Origin: Pseudomonadota bacterium
GTDB lineage: Bacteria > Pseudomonadota > Alphaproteobacteria > Acetobacterales > Acetobacteraceae
Direction: 5' to 3'
Assembly: GCA_021849425.1 (NCBI GenBank)
Contig: JAJZSY010000018.1
Span: forward strand, 1 to 55,607
Length of the DNA: 55,607 nt
Shown here: positions 36,031-46,092 of the stretch, piece after piece
Layout: every line of letters begins with the position of its first letter
How positions within the stretch are numbered: the stretch's first letter is position 1
Translations under genes and position numbers: made by a program
The notes under the pieces: generated by a model
The model's database searches: none
Seen by the model: the letters and a program-made list of their open reading frames with translations, nothing else
What the model was told of the DNA's origin: nothing

Positions 36031-36999
36031 TCAGCGCCCGAGCGTCGCCATCTGCTCGGGCGCCTGGCGGGCGCCTGCGGCAGCGCCTGGCGGCACCGCC
36101 CGGACGAGACGGCCGAGATCCTCGGCCGAGAGCGGAACCTCGAGCGCGCCAATGTTTTCATCGAATTCCGCCTCCGAGCACGGTCCGGGAATCGGCACCA
36201 CGTCGCTGCCCTGAGCGAGAAGGAAGGCGAGCGCCAGCTGTGCCGGGGTGCAGCGCAGGCGGTGCGCCATATCCTCGACGATGCGAACGAGGGCGACGTT
36301 GCGGGCGAAATTCTCGGCGAAGAAGCGCGGCTGGGCGCGCCTCGCATCGGCCTCGGGCAGGTCTTCAGGCCGGTGCAGCGTGCCTGTGAGCAGGCCGCGG
36401 GCAAGTGGCGAGGCGGCGATGAAGCCGATATTCAGCGCGCGCAGGCAGGCCAGCGTTTCGCCCTCGGGGTCGCGGGTCAAGAGCGAGTATTCGCTCTCGA
36501 CCGCGGCGAGGCGATGAGTGGCATGGGCACGGCGGATGGTGTCCGGCGCCGCCTCGGACAGGCCGAGGAACCGCACCTTGCCTTCGGCGACAAGGCGGGA
36601 CATCTCGCCCACCGATTCCTCGACCGGAATGGCGGGATCGATACGGTGGAGGATCAGCAGGTCGATCGTGCCGGTGCCAAGGCGGCGCAGGCTGGCCTCG
36701 CAACTGGCGCGCAGATGGGCGGGCGAGCCGTCGATGCCGAGAAAGGCGCCGTCAGGCGCGCGGCGGATGCCGGATTTGGTGGCCAGCACGACCTGATCGC
36801 GGACCGGCGCGAGGCAGCGCCCGAGCAGGCTTTCGCTGGCGCCGAGACCATAGACATCGGCGGTATCGAAGAAGCTGACACCGCGCTCGACGGCGCGGCG
36901 AACCAGCGCCTCGGCGGCGGCATCAGGTCCGGCCAGGGCCATGCAGCCGAAGCCCAGCGCGGAGACGACCAGCGATCTGCCCAGCCTGCGTTCGTTCAT
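36031..36999 (-). CDS. Aldo/keto reductase family oxidoreductase
   Basis: NAD(P)H-dependent carbonyl reductase of 322 residues with a TIM-barrel fold. It contains FFDTADVYGLGASESLLGR with the catalytic Asp and Tyr, LATKSGIRRAPDG with the catalytic Lys, LLILHRIDP where His is the active-site acid, and the cofactor region VVPIPGPCSEAEFDENIGAL. Closest subfamily appears to be YajO/IolS-like general reductases. Start 36999 has a GGAGGGG ribosome site. The physiological substrate is unknown. Convergent with folE. Confidence 0.92.
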   Translation of the reverse strand: MNERRLGRSLVVSALGFGCMALAGPDAAAEALVRRAVERGVSFFDTADVYGLGASESLLGRCLAPVRDQVVLATKSGIRRAPDGAFLGIDGSPAHLRASCEASLRRLGTGTIDLLILHRIDPAIPVEESVGEMSRLVAEGKVRFLGLSEAAPDTIRRAHATHRLAAVESEYSLLTRDPEGETLACLRALNIGFIAASPLARGLLTGTLHRPEDLPEADARRAQPRFFAENFARNVALVRIVEDMAHRLRCTPAQLALAFLLAQGSDVVPIPGPCSEAEFDENIGALEVPLSAEDLGRLVRAVPPGAAAGARQAPEQMATLGR

Positions 37000-37100
37000 C
37001 GCCCCTCCCCGGAGTTGCGGCCGATGCGGTGTGTCAGGAACGGGAATTGGGAAGCGCGCCACCGCTTGGCAAGCGGTGACTGCACGGCAAGGCGCCGGGG

Positions 37101-37433
37101 TCAGGGCGAAGCGGGCAGCAATCGCGGCGGATCGGTCTCGATCAGGCGTACCGCGGCGCCGCGGCGCAAGGTGGGCATCCCCGGCTCGACCACGGAGACG
37201 ACACTGCCATCGCCGAGACGGACGATATATTCGCTGGCCGGCGCGGCGGAGGGTGTGGTGTCGACCCCGAGCGCGCCGAGCACGAGGCGGCGCGCCCCAG
37301 GGGCGACGGGGCGAACCGCCACCACCTCGCCGGCGAGGCCGGCGGCGCGGGGCGGCGGCTGGACATTCGTGGCGCAACCGGCAAGGCAGAGAACAAGGAG
37401 GGGCAGCAGGACGGGCGGCGGGACAAATCTCAT
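37101..37433 (-). CDS. Small putative lipoprotein of unknown function
   Basis: A 110-residue product with a signal peptide and lipobox LAGC, predicting lipidation at Cys20. The mature part has a small beta-rich domain (about 35-105, with EYIVRLGDGSVVSVVEPGMP) resembling the C-terminal part of SlyB/Pcp-type outer-membrane lipoproteins, but it lacks their glycine zipper. Start 37433 has GGAGG eight bases upstream. It is divergent from the downstream lytic transglycosylase gene. Confidence 0.75.
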   Translation of the reverse strand: MRFVPPPVLLPLLVLCLAGCATNVQPPPRAAGLAGEVVAVRPVAPGARRLVLGALGVDTTPSAAPASEYIVRLGDGSVVSVVEPGMPTLRRGAAVRLIETDPPRLLPASP

Positions 37434-37609
37434 GAACTGGCCTCCGGGCGCGGACCGACACCACGGCGCGCAGAATCATGTTGCCTTGAAATCGGCTATA
37501 AGTTAAGGGCTTATGGGATGAATTTCATGTGCCGGTCGAGGCTTCCGGCGCAAGGGGCAACTCAGGCCGCCGCCGCGCGCCGCCCCGCTTCTGCGATGGG
37601 AGACATGCG

Positions 37610-38944
37610 TTGACCACTGCGTTCACCCCCGCCCCGCGCGCGCCGGTCATGCCCCGCCAGTGGCGCCGCCGGCTCGGCCAGCTTGCCGGGCTCTCGGCGC
37701 TCGCGCTCCTCGCCGCGTGTTCGTCGCACCAGGCCAGCCTGAGCCCGAGCCAGCTCGCCGCGCGCTACGCCGCCAACGCGCCGGCCGATTACCGGCCGCC
37801 GGGGCCGCCGGGCGACCCGTGGGGTCCCTATATCGTGCAGGCCTCGACCCGGTTCGACGTGCCGGCGAAATGGATCCGCGAGGTGATGCGCGTCGAATCC
37901 GGCGGTCATGAATACATGAACGGGCATCTCACCGTCTCCAGCGCCGGGGCGATGGGGCTGATGCAGCTCGAACCGCAGACCTACCAGGAAATGGCGGCCC
38001 GCTACGGGCTGGGGCCGGACCCGTTCAACCCGCGCGACAACATCATGGCCGGGACCGCGTACATCCATCAGATGTACGAGATCTACGGCTCGCCCGGCTT
38101 CCTGGCCGCCTACAACGCGGGACCGGGGCGGCTCGACGACTATCTCGACTATCGCCAGCCCCTGCCGGCGGAGACGCGGCACTATGTCGCGATGATCGCC
38201 CCGCGGATCGCCGGCGTGTACCCGGCAGGAACCTCCGGGGCGGAGGCCGTGGCGATGAACCAGCTTCCGGCGCGGATTCCGGCTGGCATGCGGCCGGGCG
38301 CCGACGAGGCGGCGACCTCGCGGCTGAACGAGGCGCAGCTCGCGATGCGGCAAAACCGCTCGCCAGCACCAGCGCCAGTGCCGGCTCCCGCGCCGGTCAG
38401 GGTGGCGGCACTCGCGCCGCCCGCCGTGGTGGAGCCGCAGGCAGCGCCCGCGCCCATCGCCGCGCGCGGGCGGCCACCGGCGCGACGGCATGATGTTTTT
38501 GGCGGGTTTTCGCTGATCCCCTCGGCCGAGGCGGCGACCCCGGTACTGGATGGGCCACCGGTGACGGCGCCCGCCCCGGCGCAGCGCATGCCGGCGCCAC
38601 GGCCGATACCGCCCGTGGTGCCGGCATCGGCGCATGCGACGATGCGGCTGGCGGCGGCTCACGCGGCGGCGACGACGCGGACGCTGGGCGGCGGGCGCTG
38701 GAGCATACAGGTCGGCGCCTACGACACGCCGGCCCACGCCAAGGCGGCGCTCGGCATCGCCGAGCTGGCCGCGGTGGCGATGCTGATCAGGGCGCAGCCG
38801 GTGGTCGAACCGGTGGCGACGGCGCACGGGCGGTTCTATCGCGCCCGGTTCGTTGACCTGCCGCATGACACGGCGGTGAATGCCTGCCACGCGCTGCGCG
38901 GCGGGCCGACCGGCTGCGCGCTGGTCGCGCCGGGCGCGCCGTGA
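37610..38944 (+). CDS. Lytic transglycosylase lipoprotein (SLT domain plus SPOR-like domain)
   Basis: Cell-wall hydrolase of about 444 residues. The lipobox LLAAC predicts lipidation (Cys37 from the TTG start). The SLT domain (about 75-210) has the catalytic Glu in RVESGG, GAMGLMQLEPQT and AAYNAGPGRLDDYL. A Pro/Ala-rich linker of about 130 residues follows, then a C-terminal SPOR-like domain (WSIQVGAYDTPAHAKAAL) that would bind denuded septal glycan. The TTG at 37610 has GGGAG upstream; the ATG at 37649 is an alternative without one. Likely acts at the division site. Confidence 0.9.
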   Translation: MTTAFTPAPRAPVMPRQWRRRLGQLAGLSALALLAACSSHQASLSPSQLAARYAANAPADYRPPGPPGDPWGPYIVQASTRFDVPAKWIREVMRVESGGHEYMNGHLTVSSAGAMGLMQLEPQTYQEMAARYGLGPDPFNPRDNIMAGTAYIHQMYEIYGSPGFLAAYNAGPGRLDDYLDYRQPLPAETRHYVAMIAPRIAGVYPAGTSGAEAVAMNQLPARIPAGMRPGADEAATSRLNEAQLAMRQNRSPAPAPVPAPAPVRVAALAPPAVVEPQAAPAPIAARGRPPARRHDVFGGFSLIPSAEAATPVLDGPPVTAPAPAQRMPAPRPIPPVVPASAHATMRLAAAHAAATTRTLGGGRWSIQVGAYDTPAHAKAALGIAELAAVAMLIRAQPVVEPVATAHGRFYRARFVDLPHDTAVNACHALRGGPTGCALVAPGAP

Positions 38945-38980
38945 CGCGCAAGGCCTGAGCCACGCCCCTCCGACTCGGGG

Positions 38981-39835
38981 TCAGAAGCGGCGGGAAGCGG
39001 CGGCGATCAGGGTGTTTTCCAGCAGGCAGGCAATGGTCATCGGGCCGACGCCGCCGGGAACCGGCGTGATCGCGCCGGCAACCGCGGCGGCTTCCGCGTA
39101 AGCGACATCGCCGACCAGCCCGCCCGCCGCCGTGCGGTTGATGCCGACATCGATGACTGTCGCGCCAGGGGCGATCCAGTCGCCCTTGACCATTTCGGCG
39201 CGGCCGACCGCGGCGACGAGGATATCGGCGCGGCGGCATTCGGCCGGCAGATCGCGGGTGCGGGAATGCGCGATGGTGACGGTGGCATCGGCGGCGAGTA
39301 GCAGCGCGGCCATCGGCCGGCCGACGATGTTGGAACGGCCGAGCACCACGGCGCGGGCGCCGCGCGGGGCGATGCCGGCGGCATCGAGCAGCTTCATCAC
39401 GCCGCGCGGAGTGCAGGGCACGAGAAAGGGCGCGCCGAGCGCGAGGGCGGCGACATTGTCGGGGTGGAAGCCGTCGACATCCTTGGCCGGGTCGATCGCG
39501 CGGATGACCGCCCCGGCATCGAGCCCAGCCGGCAGGGGGAGCTGGACGAGGATGCCATCCACCGCCGCATCGCGGTTGAGGCGGTCGATCACGGCGAGAA
39601 GCTCGGCCTGGCTGGTGGTCGCGGGCAGGCGGATGGTTTCGCCGGCGATGCCGGCCGCCGTTGCCGCGCGCTCCTTGTTGCGCACGTAGACCTGGCTCGC
39701 CGGGTCTTCGCCGACGAGCACGACGACGAGGCCGGGCGTGTAGGGCAGCGCGGCGGCGCGGGCGGCGACCTCGGCGCGCAGGGATGCGGCGACGGCCTTG
39801 CCGTCGATGATGCGGGCGGACACCGCGCCGCTCAC
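38981..39835 (-). CDS. folD: Methylenetetrahydrofolate dehydrogenase/methenyltetrahydrofolate cyclohydrolase
   Basis: Bifunctional one-carbon enzyme of the cytosol, 284 residues. It contains [17 protein letters not shown] with the catalytic Lys, [25 protein letters not shown], the NADP-binding [15 protein letters not shown], and [20 protein letters not shown]. The start codon is GTG, overlapping the stop of the yggT-family gene by four bases, so translation is coupled. Confidence 0.97.
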   Translation of the reverse strand: MSGAVSARIIDGKAVAASLRAEVAARAAALPYTPGLVVVLVGEDPASQVYVRNKERAATAAGIAGETIRLPATTSQAELLAVIDRLNRDAAVDGILVQLPLPAGLDAGAVIRAIDPAKDVDGFHPDNVAALALGAPFLVPCTPRGVMKLLDAAGIAPRGARAVVLGRSNIVGRPMAALLLAADATVTIAHSRTRDLPAECRRADILVAAVGRAEMVKGDWIAPGATVIDVGINRTAAGGLVGDVAYAEAAAVAGAITPVPGGVGPMTIACLLENTLIAAASRRF

Positions 39836-40137
39836 CGGTAGCCCATCACGGCGAGATGGGCATAAAGCCCGGCGAGGAAGATCTGCAATGCGCGCAGCAG
39901 CAGGAACCCGACGATGAAGGAAATGTCGATCCCGCCGATCGCCGGGATGAAGCGACGGAACGGCGCGAGGAAGGGTTCGGTCGCGCGGAGGAGGAATTCC
40001 TCGATCCGGTAGACGATGTGGTTGCGGGTATCGAGCACGCCGAACGCCATCAGCCAGCTGAAGATCGCCGCTGCGATCATGATGTAGACATAGATCTGGA
40101 TCGCCTCGTCGAGGAGCCAGAATACCGATCCGAGCAT
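39832..40137 (-). CDS. yggT: YggT family integral membrane protein
   Basis: Small inner-membrane protein, 101 residues, with two hydrophobic segments (about 8-30 and 68-95) separated by a loop containing [19 protein letters not shown], the family signature. Function is not established; links to osmotic or ion stress and division have been proposed for homologues. Start 40137 has a strong AGGAGG five bases upstream. It forms an operon with folD. Confidence 0.93.
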   Translation of the reverse strand: MLGSVFWLLDEAIQIYVYIMIAAAIFSWLMAFGVLDTRNHIVYRIEEFLLRATEPFLAPFRRFIPAIGGIDISFIVGFLLLRALQIFLAGLYAHLAVMGYR

Positions 40138-40256
40138 CGTCACCTCCTGGGGGTTCGCTGCCGGGTTAGCGAAGCATGGCGTTTCGCGCAACGTGACAAG
40201 GCGGCTTTGATGGCTTGACTTCCGGCTCAGGGTGCGCGATTGGCCGCAACAGGGAT

Positions 40257-40332
40257 GGGGCTGTAGCTCAGTTGGGAGAGCGCCTCGTTCGCAATGAGGA
40301 GGTCAGGGGTTCGATTCCCCTCAGCTCCACCA
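40257..40332 (+). tRNA. tRNA-Ala (anticodon CGC)
   Basis: A complete 76-nt cloverleaf: acceptor GGGGCTG/CAGCTCC with one G-T pair, D arm GCTC...GAGC, anticodon stem CCTCG/TGAGG closing the loop TTCGCAA so the anticodon is CGC, T arm AGGGG-TTCGATT-CCCCT, discriminator A and encoded CCA (40330-40332). It reads GCG codons, which are frequent in this GC-rich DNA. A short T run follows at about 40338. Confidence 0.97.
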
Positions 40333-40354
40333 TCCCGTTTTTCCCCAAAGTTGC

Positions 40355-41611
40355 ATGGTGCGCATGAGCAAGACAGGGGCCGACCCGACCCGCGATGCGG
40401 CGTTCGTATTGCTGTCCGCCGTTCTGGACCGGCGCGTGCCGCTGGACGTCGCACTCGCCGGACTGCCGGACATCGCCCCACGCGATCGTGCGGCGGCGCA
40501 CCGGATCGCGGCCGCCGTTCTGCGGCGGCTCGGCAGCCTCGATGCTGTTCTTGAAACCCATCTGAGGCGGGCGCCGCCTCCGGCGGTGCGGCATATGCTG
40601 CGGATCGGCGCCGCACAGCTCGTGCTGCTCGGCGCGCCGGCGCACGCGGCGGTGAGTACCGCGGTGGGGCTCGCGCATGCGCGCGGGCTCGGCAAGTTCG
40701 CCGGGCTGGTGAACGCGGTGCTGCGCAAGGTGAGCGCCGAGGGGGCGGCGGCGCTGGAGGCGCTCGATTCGCCGCGGCTGGACACGCCGGCCTGGCTCTG
40801 GGCCTCGTGGGGGGCGGCGGCGCGGGCGATCGCCACCGCGCATCAGGCCGAGGCGCCGCTCGACCTGACGCTGAAGGACGGCGTCGCGATGCCTGAGGGC
40901 GGCGAGCGGCTGCCGAGCGGATCGGTGCGGCTGCCGGCGGGAACCGACGTGACCCAGCTTTACGGCTACGCCGCGGGCACGCTCTGGGTGCAGGACGCGG
41001 CGGCGGCGCTGCCGGCGCGGCTGCTCGGCGATGTCGCCGGGCGGCGCGTGCTCGATCTCTGCGCAGCCCCGGGCGGAAAGACGGCGCAGCTCGCCGCTTC
41101 GGGCGCACGGGTGACGGCGCTGGACCGCGATGCGCGCCGGCTGGGCCGGCTGCGGGAAAATCTCGGGCGACTCGGGTTCGCGGCGGAGACGATCGCGGCG
41201 GACGCGCTGAACTGGCGGCCGGCGGCGCCCTTCGACGCGATCCTGCTGGATGCGCCGTGTTCGGCGACGGGCACGATCCGCCGGCATCCGGAAATCGTGC
41301 ATCTGCGGCGGCCCCGCGACATCGAGGCTTGCGCGGCCATGCAGGACCAACTGCTCGATGCCGCCGTGGCGATGCTCGCGCCGGGAGGAACGCTGGTCTA
41401 CGCCGTGTGCTCGCTGCAACCGGAGGAGGGTGCCGCGCGAATTGAAGCCGCCATGGCGCGGCTCGGGCTGCGGCGGGCGCCCATCTTCCCTGCGGAGGTG
41501 CCCGGGCTGGAGGCGGCGGTGACGGCGGAGGGCGATGTCGCCACCCATCCCGGCATGTGGGCCGACCGCGGTGGGATGGACGGGTTTTTCATCGCGCGGC
41601 TGCGGCGCTGA
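40355..41611 (+). CDS. rsmB: 16S rRNA (cytosine(967)-C(5))-methyltransferase RsmB
   Basis: SAM-dependent methyltransferase acting on 16S rRNA, 418 residues. An N-terminal NusB-like RNA-binding domain (about 10-135) is followed by a Rossmann methyltransferase with LDLCAAPGGKTAQLA, the motif IV Cys in LLDAPCSATG, and the catalytic Cys in VYAVCSLQPEEG. A second start three codons in is possible. It begins only 22 bases after the tRNA-Ala 3' end, so the two may share a primary transcript. Confidence 0.95.
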   Translation: MVRMSKTGADPTRDAAFVLLSAVLDRRVPLDVALAGLPDIAPRDRAAAHRIAAAVLRRLGSLDAVLETHLRRAPPPAVRHMLRIGAAQLVLLGAPAHAAVSTAVGLAHARGLGKFAGLVNAVLRKVSAEGAAALEALDSPRLDTPAWLWASWGAAARAIATAHQAEAPLDLTLKDGVAMPEGGERLPSGSVRLPAGTDVTQLYGYAAGTLWVQDAAAALPARLLGDVAGRRVLDLCAAPGGKTAQLAASGARVTALDRDARRLGRLRENLGRLGFAAETIAADALNWRPAAPFDAILLDAPCSATGTIRRHPEIVHLRRPRDIEACAAMQDQLLDAAVAMLAPGGTLVYAVCSLQPEEGAARIEAAMARLGLRRAPIFPAEVPGLEAAVTAEGDVATHPGMWADRGGMDGFFIARLRR

Positions 41612-41757
41612 CTGTCAGGCCGGCTGTCGGCGTGGCATCGGCGAGGGTCGGGCGGCGGCGCCGGTCGCGTTAACAGGGTGGCCAAGCGTATCGGATGGCG
41701 GGCATTGGGACATTTGCCGCACGTGAAAACAGCACGGAAGATCTCAATTTTAATTTT

Positions 41758-41793
41758 TTGACACAAATGACATAGAATAACGTGAATATCACG
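41758..41793 (+). promoter_or_regulatory. Candidate promoter/operator for the XRE regulator
   Basis: TTGACA (41758-41763) in an AT-rich patch is followed after 17 bases by CGTGAATATCACG (41781-41793), a 5-bp perfect inverted repeat with a 3-base centre. The palindrome lies where a -10 element would be expected, a layout fitting autorepression by the XRE protein encoded about 100 bases downstream. Confidence 0.35.
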
Positions 41794-41889
41794 CACACTG
41801 ACGCTAAAAACTATATTTCTTAACATTTTTTTGGCGTAAATCGCATGGTGGAACTGGCGTTGACGTAACCTTGCCGTTATGGTGAGCGC

Positions 41890-42222
41890 ATGGCAACGAA
41901 GAAACAGGCACCACCGGAATCGGTCGGGCAGAGGATCCGTGCTCTCCGGCTGGCGAACAATCTCACCCAGGACGAATTCGCGTCCCAGCTTGGCGTGTCG
42001 CGCTCGGCGATTGCGCAATGGGAAACCGACCGGGCCGGGCAGGTTCGGGAGAATCTTGAACGGATCGCCAAGGTTCTCGGCACCTCGATTGCCTATCTCG
42101 TCTCCGGGGAGACCGGCTCGCTGCAAGGCGACGAACTGGCGCTGATGCGGCTTTACCGCGCCTGTGCCGCGGAGGACCGGCAGATCCTGCTGCGCACCGC
42201 GAAGCGGCTCGCCCGCGGCTGA
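41890..42222 (+). CDS. XRE-family helix-turn-helix transcriptional regulator
   Basis: DNA-binding regulator of 110 residues. The Cro/CI-type HTH spans about residues 12-67 (IRALRLANNLTQDEFASQLG, then VSRSAIAQWETDR). The C-terminal part (about 75-110, MRLYRACAAEDRQILLRTAK) is a short helical segment typical of stand-alone XRE repressors. Target genes are unknown. The about 280 bases upstream are AT-rich with a palindrome. tlyA starts 7 bases after its stop, but co-transcription need not mean regulation of tlyA. Confidence 0.88.
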   Translation: MATKKQAPPESVGQRIRALRLANNLTQDEFASQLGVSRSAIAQWETDRAGQVRENLERIAKVLGTSIAYLVSGETGSLQGDELALMRLYRACAAEDRQILLRTAKRLARG

Positions 42223-42229
42223 GACCGGC

Positions 42230-42973
42230 GTGGCGCGCGGCCGGGCCGATCTCGCCCTCGTCGCGCGCGGGCATTTCGCGAGCCGGGCGCGGGCGCAGGA
42301 GGCGATCCGGCGCGGCCTGGTGAGCGCCGGCGGGCGGACGATCGGCAAACCCGGCGAGATGGTGGGCGACGACGAGGCGCTGAGCGTGGCCGATGCCGGC
42401 GCCGCGTGGGTGTCTCGCGGGGCGCTGAAGCTGATCGCGGCCCTCGATCATTTCGGATTGTCACCGGAAAACCGGATCTGCCTCGATATCGGCGCCTCGA
42501 CCGGCGGGTTCACCGAGGTGCTGCTCGCGCGCGGCGCGGCACTGGTGCATGCGGTGGATGTCGGCCACGGGCAGATGGCCCCTGCCCTGCGCGAAGATGC
42601 GCGGGTGCGTCTGCATGAGGGCGTGAACGCGCGCGACCTTTCGGCCACGGGGATTCCGGACGGGCTGGGTGCTGTGGTGTGCGACGCGAGTTTCATCGGA
42701 CTGCGCAAGGTGCTGCCGGCGGGGCTCGCCCTGTGCGGGAAGGACGCCTTCGCGGTGGCGCTGATCAAGCCGCAATTCGAGGCGGGGCCGGAGGCGGTCG
42801 GCAAGGGCGGGATCGTGCGCGATGCCGCCGTGCATGAACGTGTGTGCGGCGAGATCGGCGACTGGTTCGCGCAGCTTCCCGGCTGGCGGGGGCTCGGCAT
42901 CATCCCCAGCCCGATCGAGGGCGGGGACGGCAACCGCGAATTCCTGATTGCAGCCATGAGGGACGCGCGCTGA
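42230..42973 (+). CDS. tlyA: TlyA family RNA 2'-O-methyltransferase (S4 domain)
   Basis: SAM-dependent ribose methyltransferase that in homologues modifies 16S and/or 23S rRNA. The 247-residue product begins with an S4-type RNA-binding domain (about 1-62; SRARAQEAIRRGLVSAGGRT) and continues with an FtsJ-like Rossmann domain (CLDIGASTGGFTEVLLARGA, HAVDVGHGQMAP, VVCDASFIGLRKVLP, ALIKPQFEAGPEAVGKGGIV). GTG 42230 follows the XRE stop by 7 bases. Older annotations call the family hemolysin, but that activity is not implied here. Confidence 0.93.
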   Translation: MARGRADLALVARGHFASRARAQEAIRRGLVSAGGRTIGKPGEMVGDDEALSVADAGAAWVSRGALKLIAALDHFGLSPENRICLDIGASTGGFTEVLLARGAALVHAVDVGHGQMAPALREDARVRLHEGVNARDLSATGIPDGLGAVVCDASFIGLRKVLPAGLALCGKDAFAVALIKPQFEAGPEAVGKGGIVRDAAVHERVCGEIGDWFAQLPGWRGLGIIPSPIEGGDGNREFLIAAMRDAR

Positions 42974-43078
42974 AGCGGCGCACGGTTCTGCTTGCGGCGG
43001 CGTGAAAAGCCGGATACATCCCGCAGCGGGTCACGCCCCCCCACCGGGGCGCTTATCTTCTGCAAGGGAGACCATCTG

Positions 43079-44269
43079 ATGGCAGATGCCGCAGCGGCCG
43101 CGCACGCGAAGCCGCAACACCGCCCCCGTAATCCGAATTTTTCCTCCGGCCCGTGCGCCAAGCGGCCCGGCTTCACGCTCGAGGCGCTTTCCGGCGCGAT
43201 GCTCGGCCGCAGCCACCGCGCCAAGGAGCCGAAGGCGAAGCTCGCCGAAGTGATCACCCGCTCGCGCGACATCCTCGGCCTGCCGGCCGACTGGCGGCTC
43301 GGCATCGTTCCCGCCTCGGACACCGGCGCCGTCGAGATGGCGCTGTGGTCGATGCTGGGCGCGCGGCCGGTCGACGTGCTGGCGTTCGAGAGTTTCTCCG
43401 AGGCCTGGGCGACCGATGTGCTCAAGCAGCTCAAGCTCGCCGATGCGCGGGTGCTGAAGGCGCCCTACGGACAACTTCCCGATCTCGCCGCCGTCGATTT
43501 CAGCCATGACGTGGTGCTGGCCTGGAACGGCACGACCTCGGGCGCGCGGATTCCGGACGGCGACTGGATTCCGGCGGATCGCGAAGGGCTGGTGATCGCG
43601 GACGCGACCTCGGCCGCGTTCGCGATGGAGTTGCCGTTCGACAAGCTCGATGTGGTGACCTGGTCGTGGCAGAAGGCGCTGGGCGGCGAGGCGGCGCACG
43701 GGATGCTGGCGCTGTCGCCGCGCGCGGTCGAACGGTTGCTGACGTTCAAGCCGGAGCGGCCGCTGCCGAAGATTTTCCGCCTGACCTCGGGCGGCAAGCT
43801 GATCGAGGGGATTTTCGCCGGCGAGACGATCAACACCCCGTCGATGCTGGCGGTGGAGGACGCGCTGGACGGGCTGCGCTGGGCCGAGGGCATCGGCGGG
43901 CTCAAGGCCATGATTGCGTGTTCGGAACGGAATCTCGCGGCGATCGCGCGCTGGGCCGAGGGCAATGAGCGGGTGGCGTTCCTTGCCGCCGACCCGGCGA
44001 TCCGCTCCTGCACGTCGATCTGCCTCGTCATAGCCGCGCCGTGGTTCGCCGCCCTCGATGCCGAGGCGCAGGCGAAGGCGGCGAAGCGGGTGGCCGCGCT
44101 GCTGGAGGCCGAGGGCGTCGCCCATGACATCGGCGCCTATCGCGACGCGCCGCCGGGGCTGCGGATCTGGGGCGGTGCGACGGTCGAGACCGCCGACATC
44201 GAGGCGCTGCTGCCCTGGATCGACTGGGCGATCGACACCGTTCATTCCGACATTTCCGCGAAGGCCTGA
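43079..44269 (+). CDS. serC: Phosphoserine aminotransferase SerC
   Basis: PLP enzyme converting 3-phosphohydroxypyruvate to phosphoserine, 396 residues. It has the N-terminal [20 protein letters not shown] typical of the alphaproteobacterial SerC subgroup, [20 protein letters not shown] with the PLP Asp, and the Schiff-base Lys in [15 protein letters not shown]. Start 43079 has AAGGGAG upstream. serA starts 3 bases after its stop. Confidence 0.95.
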   Translation: MADAAAAAHAKPQHRPRNPNFSSGPCAKRPGFTLEALSGAMLGRSHRAKEPKAKLAEVITRSRDILGLPADWRLGIVPASDTGAVEMALWSMLGARPVDVLAFESFSEAWATDVLKQLKLADARVLKAPYGQLPDLAAVDFSHDVVLAWNGTTSGARIPDGDWIPADREGLVIADATSAAFAMELPFDKLDVVTWSWQKALGGEAAHGMLALSPRAVERLLTFKPERPLPKIFRLTSGGKLIEGIFAGETINTPSMLAVEDALDGLRWAEGIGGLKAMIACSERNLAAIARWAEGNERVAFLAADPAIRSCTSICLVIAAPWFAALDAEAQAKAAKRVAALLEAEGVAHDIGAYRDAPPGLRIWGGATVETADIEALLPWIDWAIDTVHSDISAKA

Positions 44270-44272
44270 GAC

Positions 44273-45859
44273 ATGCCCAAGGTTCTGATCAGCGACAAGC
44301 TTTCCCCCGCCGCCATCGACATCTTCAAGCGGCGCGGCATCGACGTGACGGTGAAGACCGGGCTCGCCCCGGCGGAACTGCGCGAGATCATCGACGCGTT
44401 CGACGGGCTCGCCATCCGCTCCGCGACCAAGGTGACGCGCGAGCTGCTGGATGCGGCGACCAACCTCAAGGTGATCGGCCGTGCCGGCATCGGCGTCGAC
44501 AATGTGGACGTGAAATCGGCCACCGCGCGCGGCGTGGTGGTGATGAACACGCCCTATGGCAACGCCATCACCACCGCCGAGCACGCGATCGGCATGATGT
44601 TCGCGCTGGCCCGCGACCTGCCGGAGGCCTCGGCCTCGACCAAGGCGGGGAAGTGGGAGAAGAACCGGTTCATGGGCGTCGAGCTGACCGGCAAGACGCT
44701 CGGGCTGATCGGCGCCGGCAATATCGGCTCGATCGTCGCCGACCGCGCGCTCGGGCTGAAGATGCGCGTGCTGGCCTATGACCCCTATCTGACCGAGGCG
44801 CGGGCAACGACGCTCGGCGTCGAGAAGGCGGATCTGGACACGGTGCTGGCGCGGGCGGATTTCATCACCCTGCACACGCCGCTGACCGAGCAGACGCGCA
44901 ACATCCTCTCGCGCGAAAGCCTTACGAAGACGAAAGCGGGCGTGCGGATCATCAACTGCGCGCGCGGCGGGCTGATCGACGAGGCGGCGCTGTACGACGC
45001 GCTGAAATCGGGCCATGTGGCGGGGGCGGCGCTCGACGTGTTCGAGGTCGAGCCGGCGAAGGACAGCCCGCTCTTCGAGCTGCCGAACGTGGTCTGCACC
45101 CCGCATCTGGGGGCGGCGACGACCGAGGCGCAGGAGAACGTGGCCTTGCAGGTGGCCGAGCAGATCAGCGATTTCCTGCTGACCGGGGCGGTGACGAACG
45201 CGATCAACATGGCCTCGGTCTCGGCCGAGGACGCGCCACGGCTGAAGCCCTACATGGAGCTGTGCCAGCTGCTCGGCAGTTTCGCGGGGCAGCTGACCGA
45301 GGCGCGGCAGGGCGTGATCCGCAAGGTCGGCATCGAATATGAAGGTGCGGCCGCGCATGTGAACCAGCGCCCGCTCTCGGCCGCGCTGTTCGCCGGGCTG
45401 CTCGCGCCGATGATGGAGGGCGTGAACATGGTCAACGCGCCGGTCTTCGCGCGGGATCACGGGATCGAGCTGGCTGAGACGGTGTTCGACCGCGACTGCG
45501 AATACCAGACGCTGATCCGCGTTTCGGTGACGACCGACGAGCAGACGCGCACCGTGTCGGGCACGCTGTTCGGCGGGGCCAAGCCGCGGCTGGTCGAGGT
45601 GAAGGGCATCAAGGTCGAGGCCGATTTCGGCCGGCACATGCTCTATGTGACCAACCGCGACAAGCCGGGATTCATCGCCCAGTGCAGCGCCATTCTCGCC
45701 GAGAAGGGCATCAACATCGCGACCTTCCATCTCGGCCGGACCGAGAAGGGCGGCGATGCGGTGTGCCTGATCTCGATCGACGAGACCCTGCCGGAGGCGG
45801 CACTCGCCGCGATCCGCGCGCTGCCGCAGGTGATGCAGGCGACGCAGATTTCGTTCTGA
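44273..45859 (+). CDS. serA: D-3-phosphoglycerate dehydrogenase SerA
   Basis: First enzyme of serine synthesis, NAD-dependent, 528 residues of the long type. In order: substrate/NAD domains with [19 protein letters not shown], Rossmann motif [19 protein letters not shown], catalytic Arg in [13 protein letters not shown], catalytic His in [20 protein letters not shown]; then an intervening ASB domain (about 315-450) and a C-terminal ACT domain (about 453-528; [20 protein letters not shown]) that may sense serine. It forms an operon with serC and is followed by a strong terminator. Confidence 0.97.
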   Translation: MPKVLISDKLSPAAIDIFKRRGIDVTVKTGLAPAELREIIDAFDGLAIRSATKVTRELLDAATNLKVIGRAGIGVDNVDVKSATARGVVVMNTPYGNAITTAEHAIGMMFALARDLPEASASTKAGKWEKNRFMGVELTGKTLGLIGAGNIGSIVADRALGLKMRVLAYDPYLTEARATTLGVEKADLDTVLARADFITLHTPLTEQTRNILSRESLTKTKAGVRIINCARGGLIDEAALYDALKSGHVAGAALDVFEVEPAKDSPLFELPNVVCTPHLGAATTEAQENVALQVAEQISDFLLTGAVTNAINMASVSAEDAPRLKPYMELCQLLGSFAGQLTEARQGVIRKVGIEYEGAAAHVNQRPLSAALFAGLLAPMMEGVNMVNAPVFARDHGIELAETVFDRDCEYQTLIRVSVTTDEQTRTVSGTLFGGAKPRLVEVKGIKVEADFGRHMLYVTNRDKPGFIAQCSAILAEKGINIATFHLGRTEKGGDAVCLISIDETLPEAALAAIRALPQVMQATQISF

Positions 45860-45928
45860 CCCAGGCTGCATCACCAACGAGCAAACCGCATAAACGATGC
45901 CGGAGGCTCCCGCATAACCGGCTGGCGG

Positions 45929-45968
45929 ACGGGGCCGCGCGATTGACCGCGCGGCCCCGTTTCAATTA
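45929..45968 (+). terminator. Terminator hairpin after serC-serA
   Basis: A perfect 13-bp GC-rich stem (arms 45929-45941 and 45948-45960, 6-base loop) followed by TTTCAATT. It lies about 70 bases after the serA stop and ends the serine operon. Confidence 0.75.
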
Positions 45969-46092
45969 TCAGGAGGCAGGACAGCAGACTTGCCGTTTTT
46001 GCGCGTCCGGGCCTTGCCGTGCCGCCGGCCACGCCGATCTCTCTCCTGTCGCCCACGCACGACCCGATCAGCACACGACCAAGAGGAACCGC

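Noticed and set aside
43031..45877. Minus-strand open frame of 948 codons opposite serC and serA
   Set aside because: Antisense to two well-identified genes; composition dominated by Arg, Gly, His and Asp.
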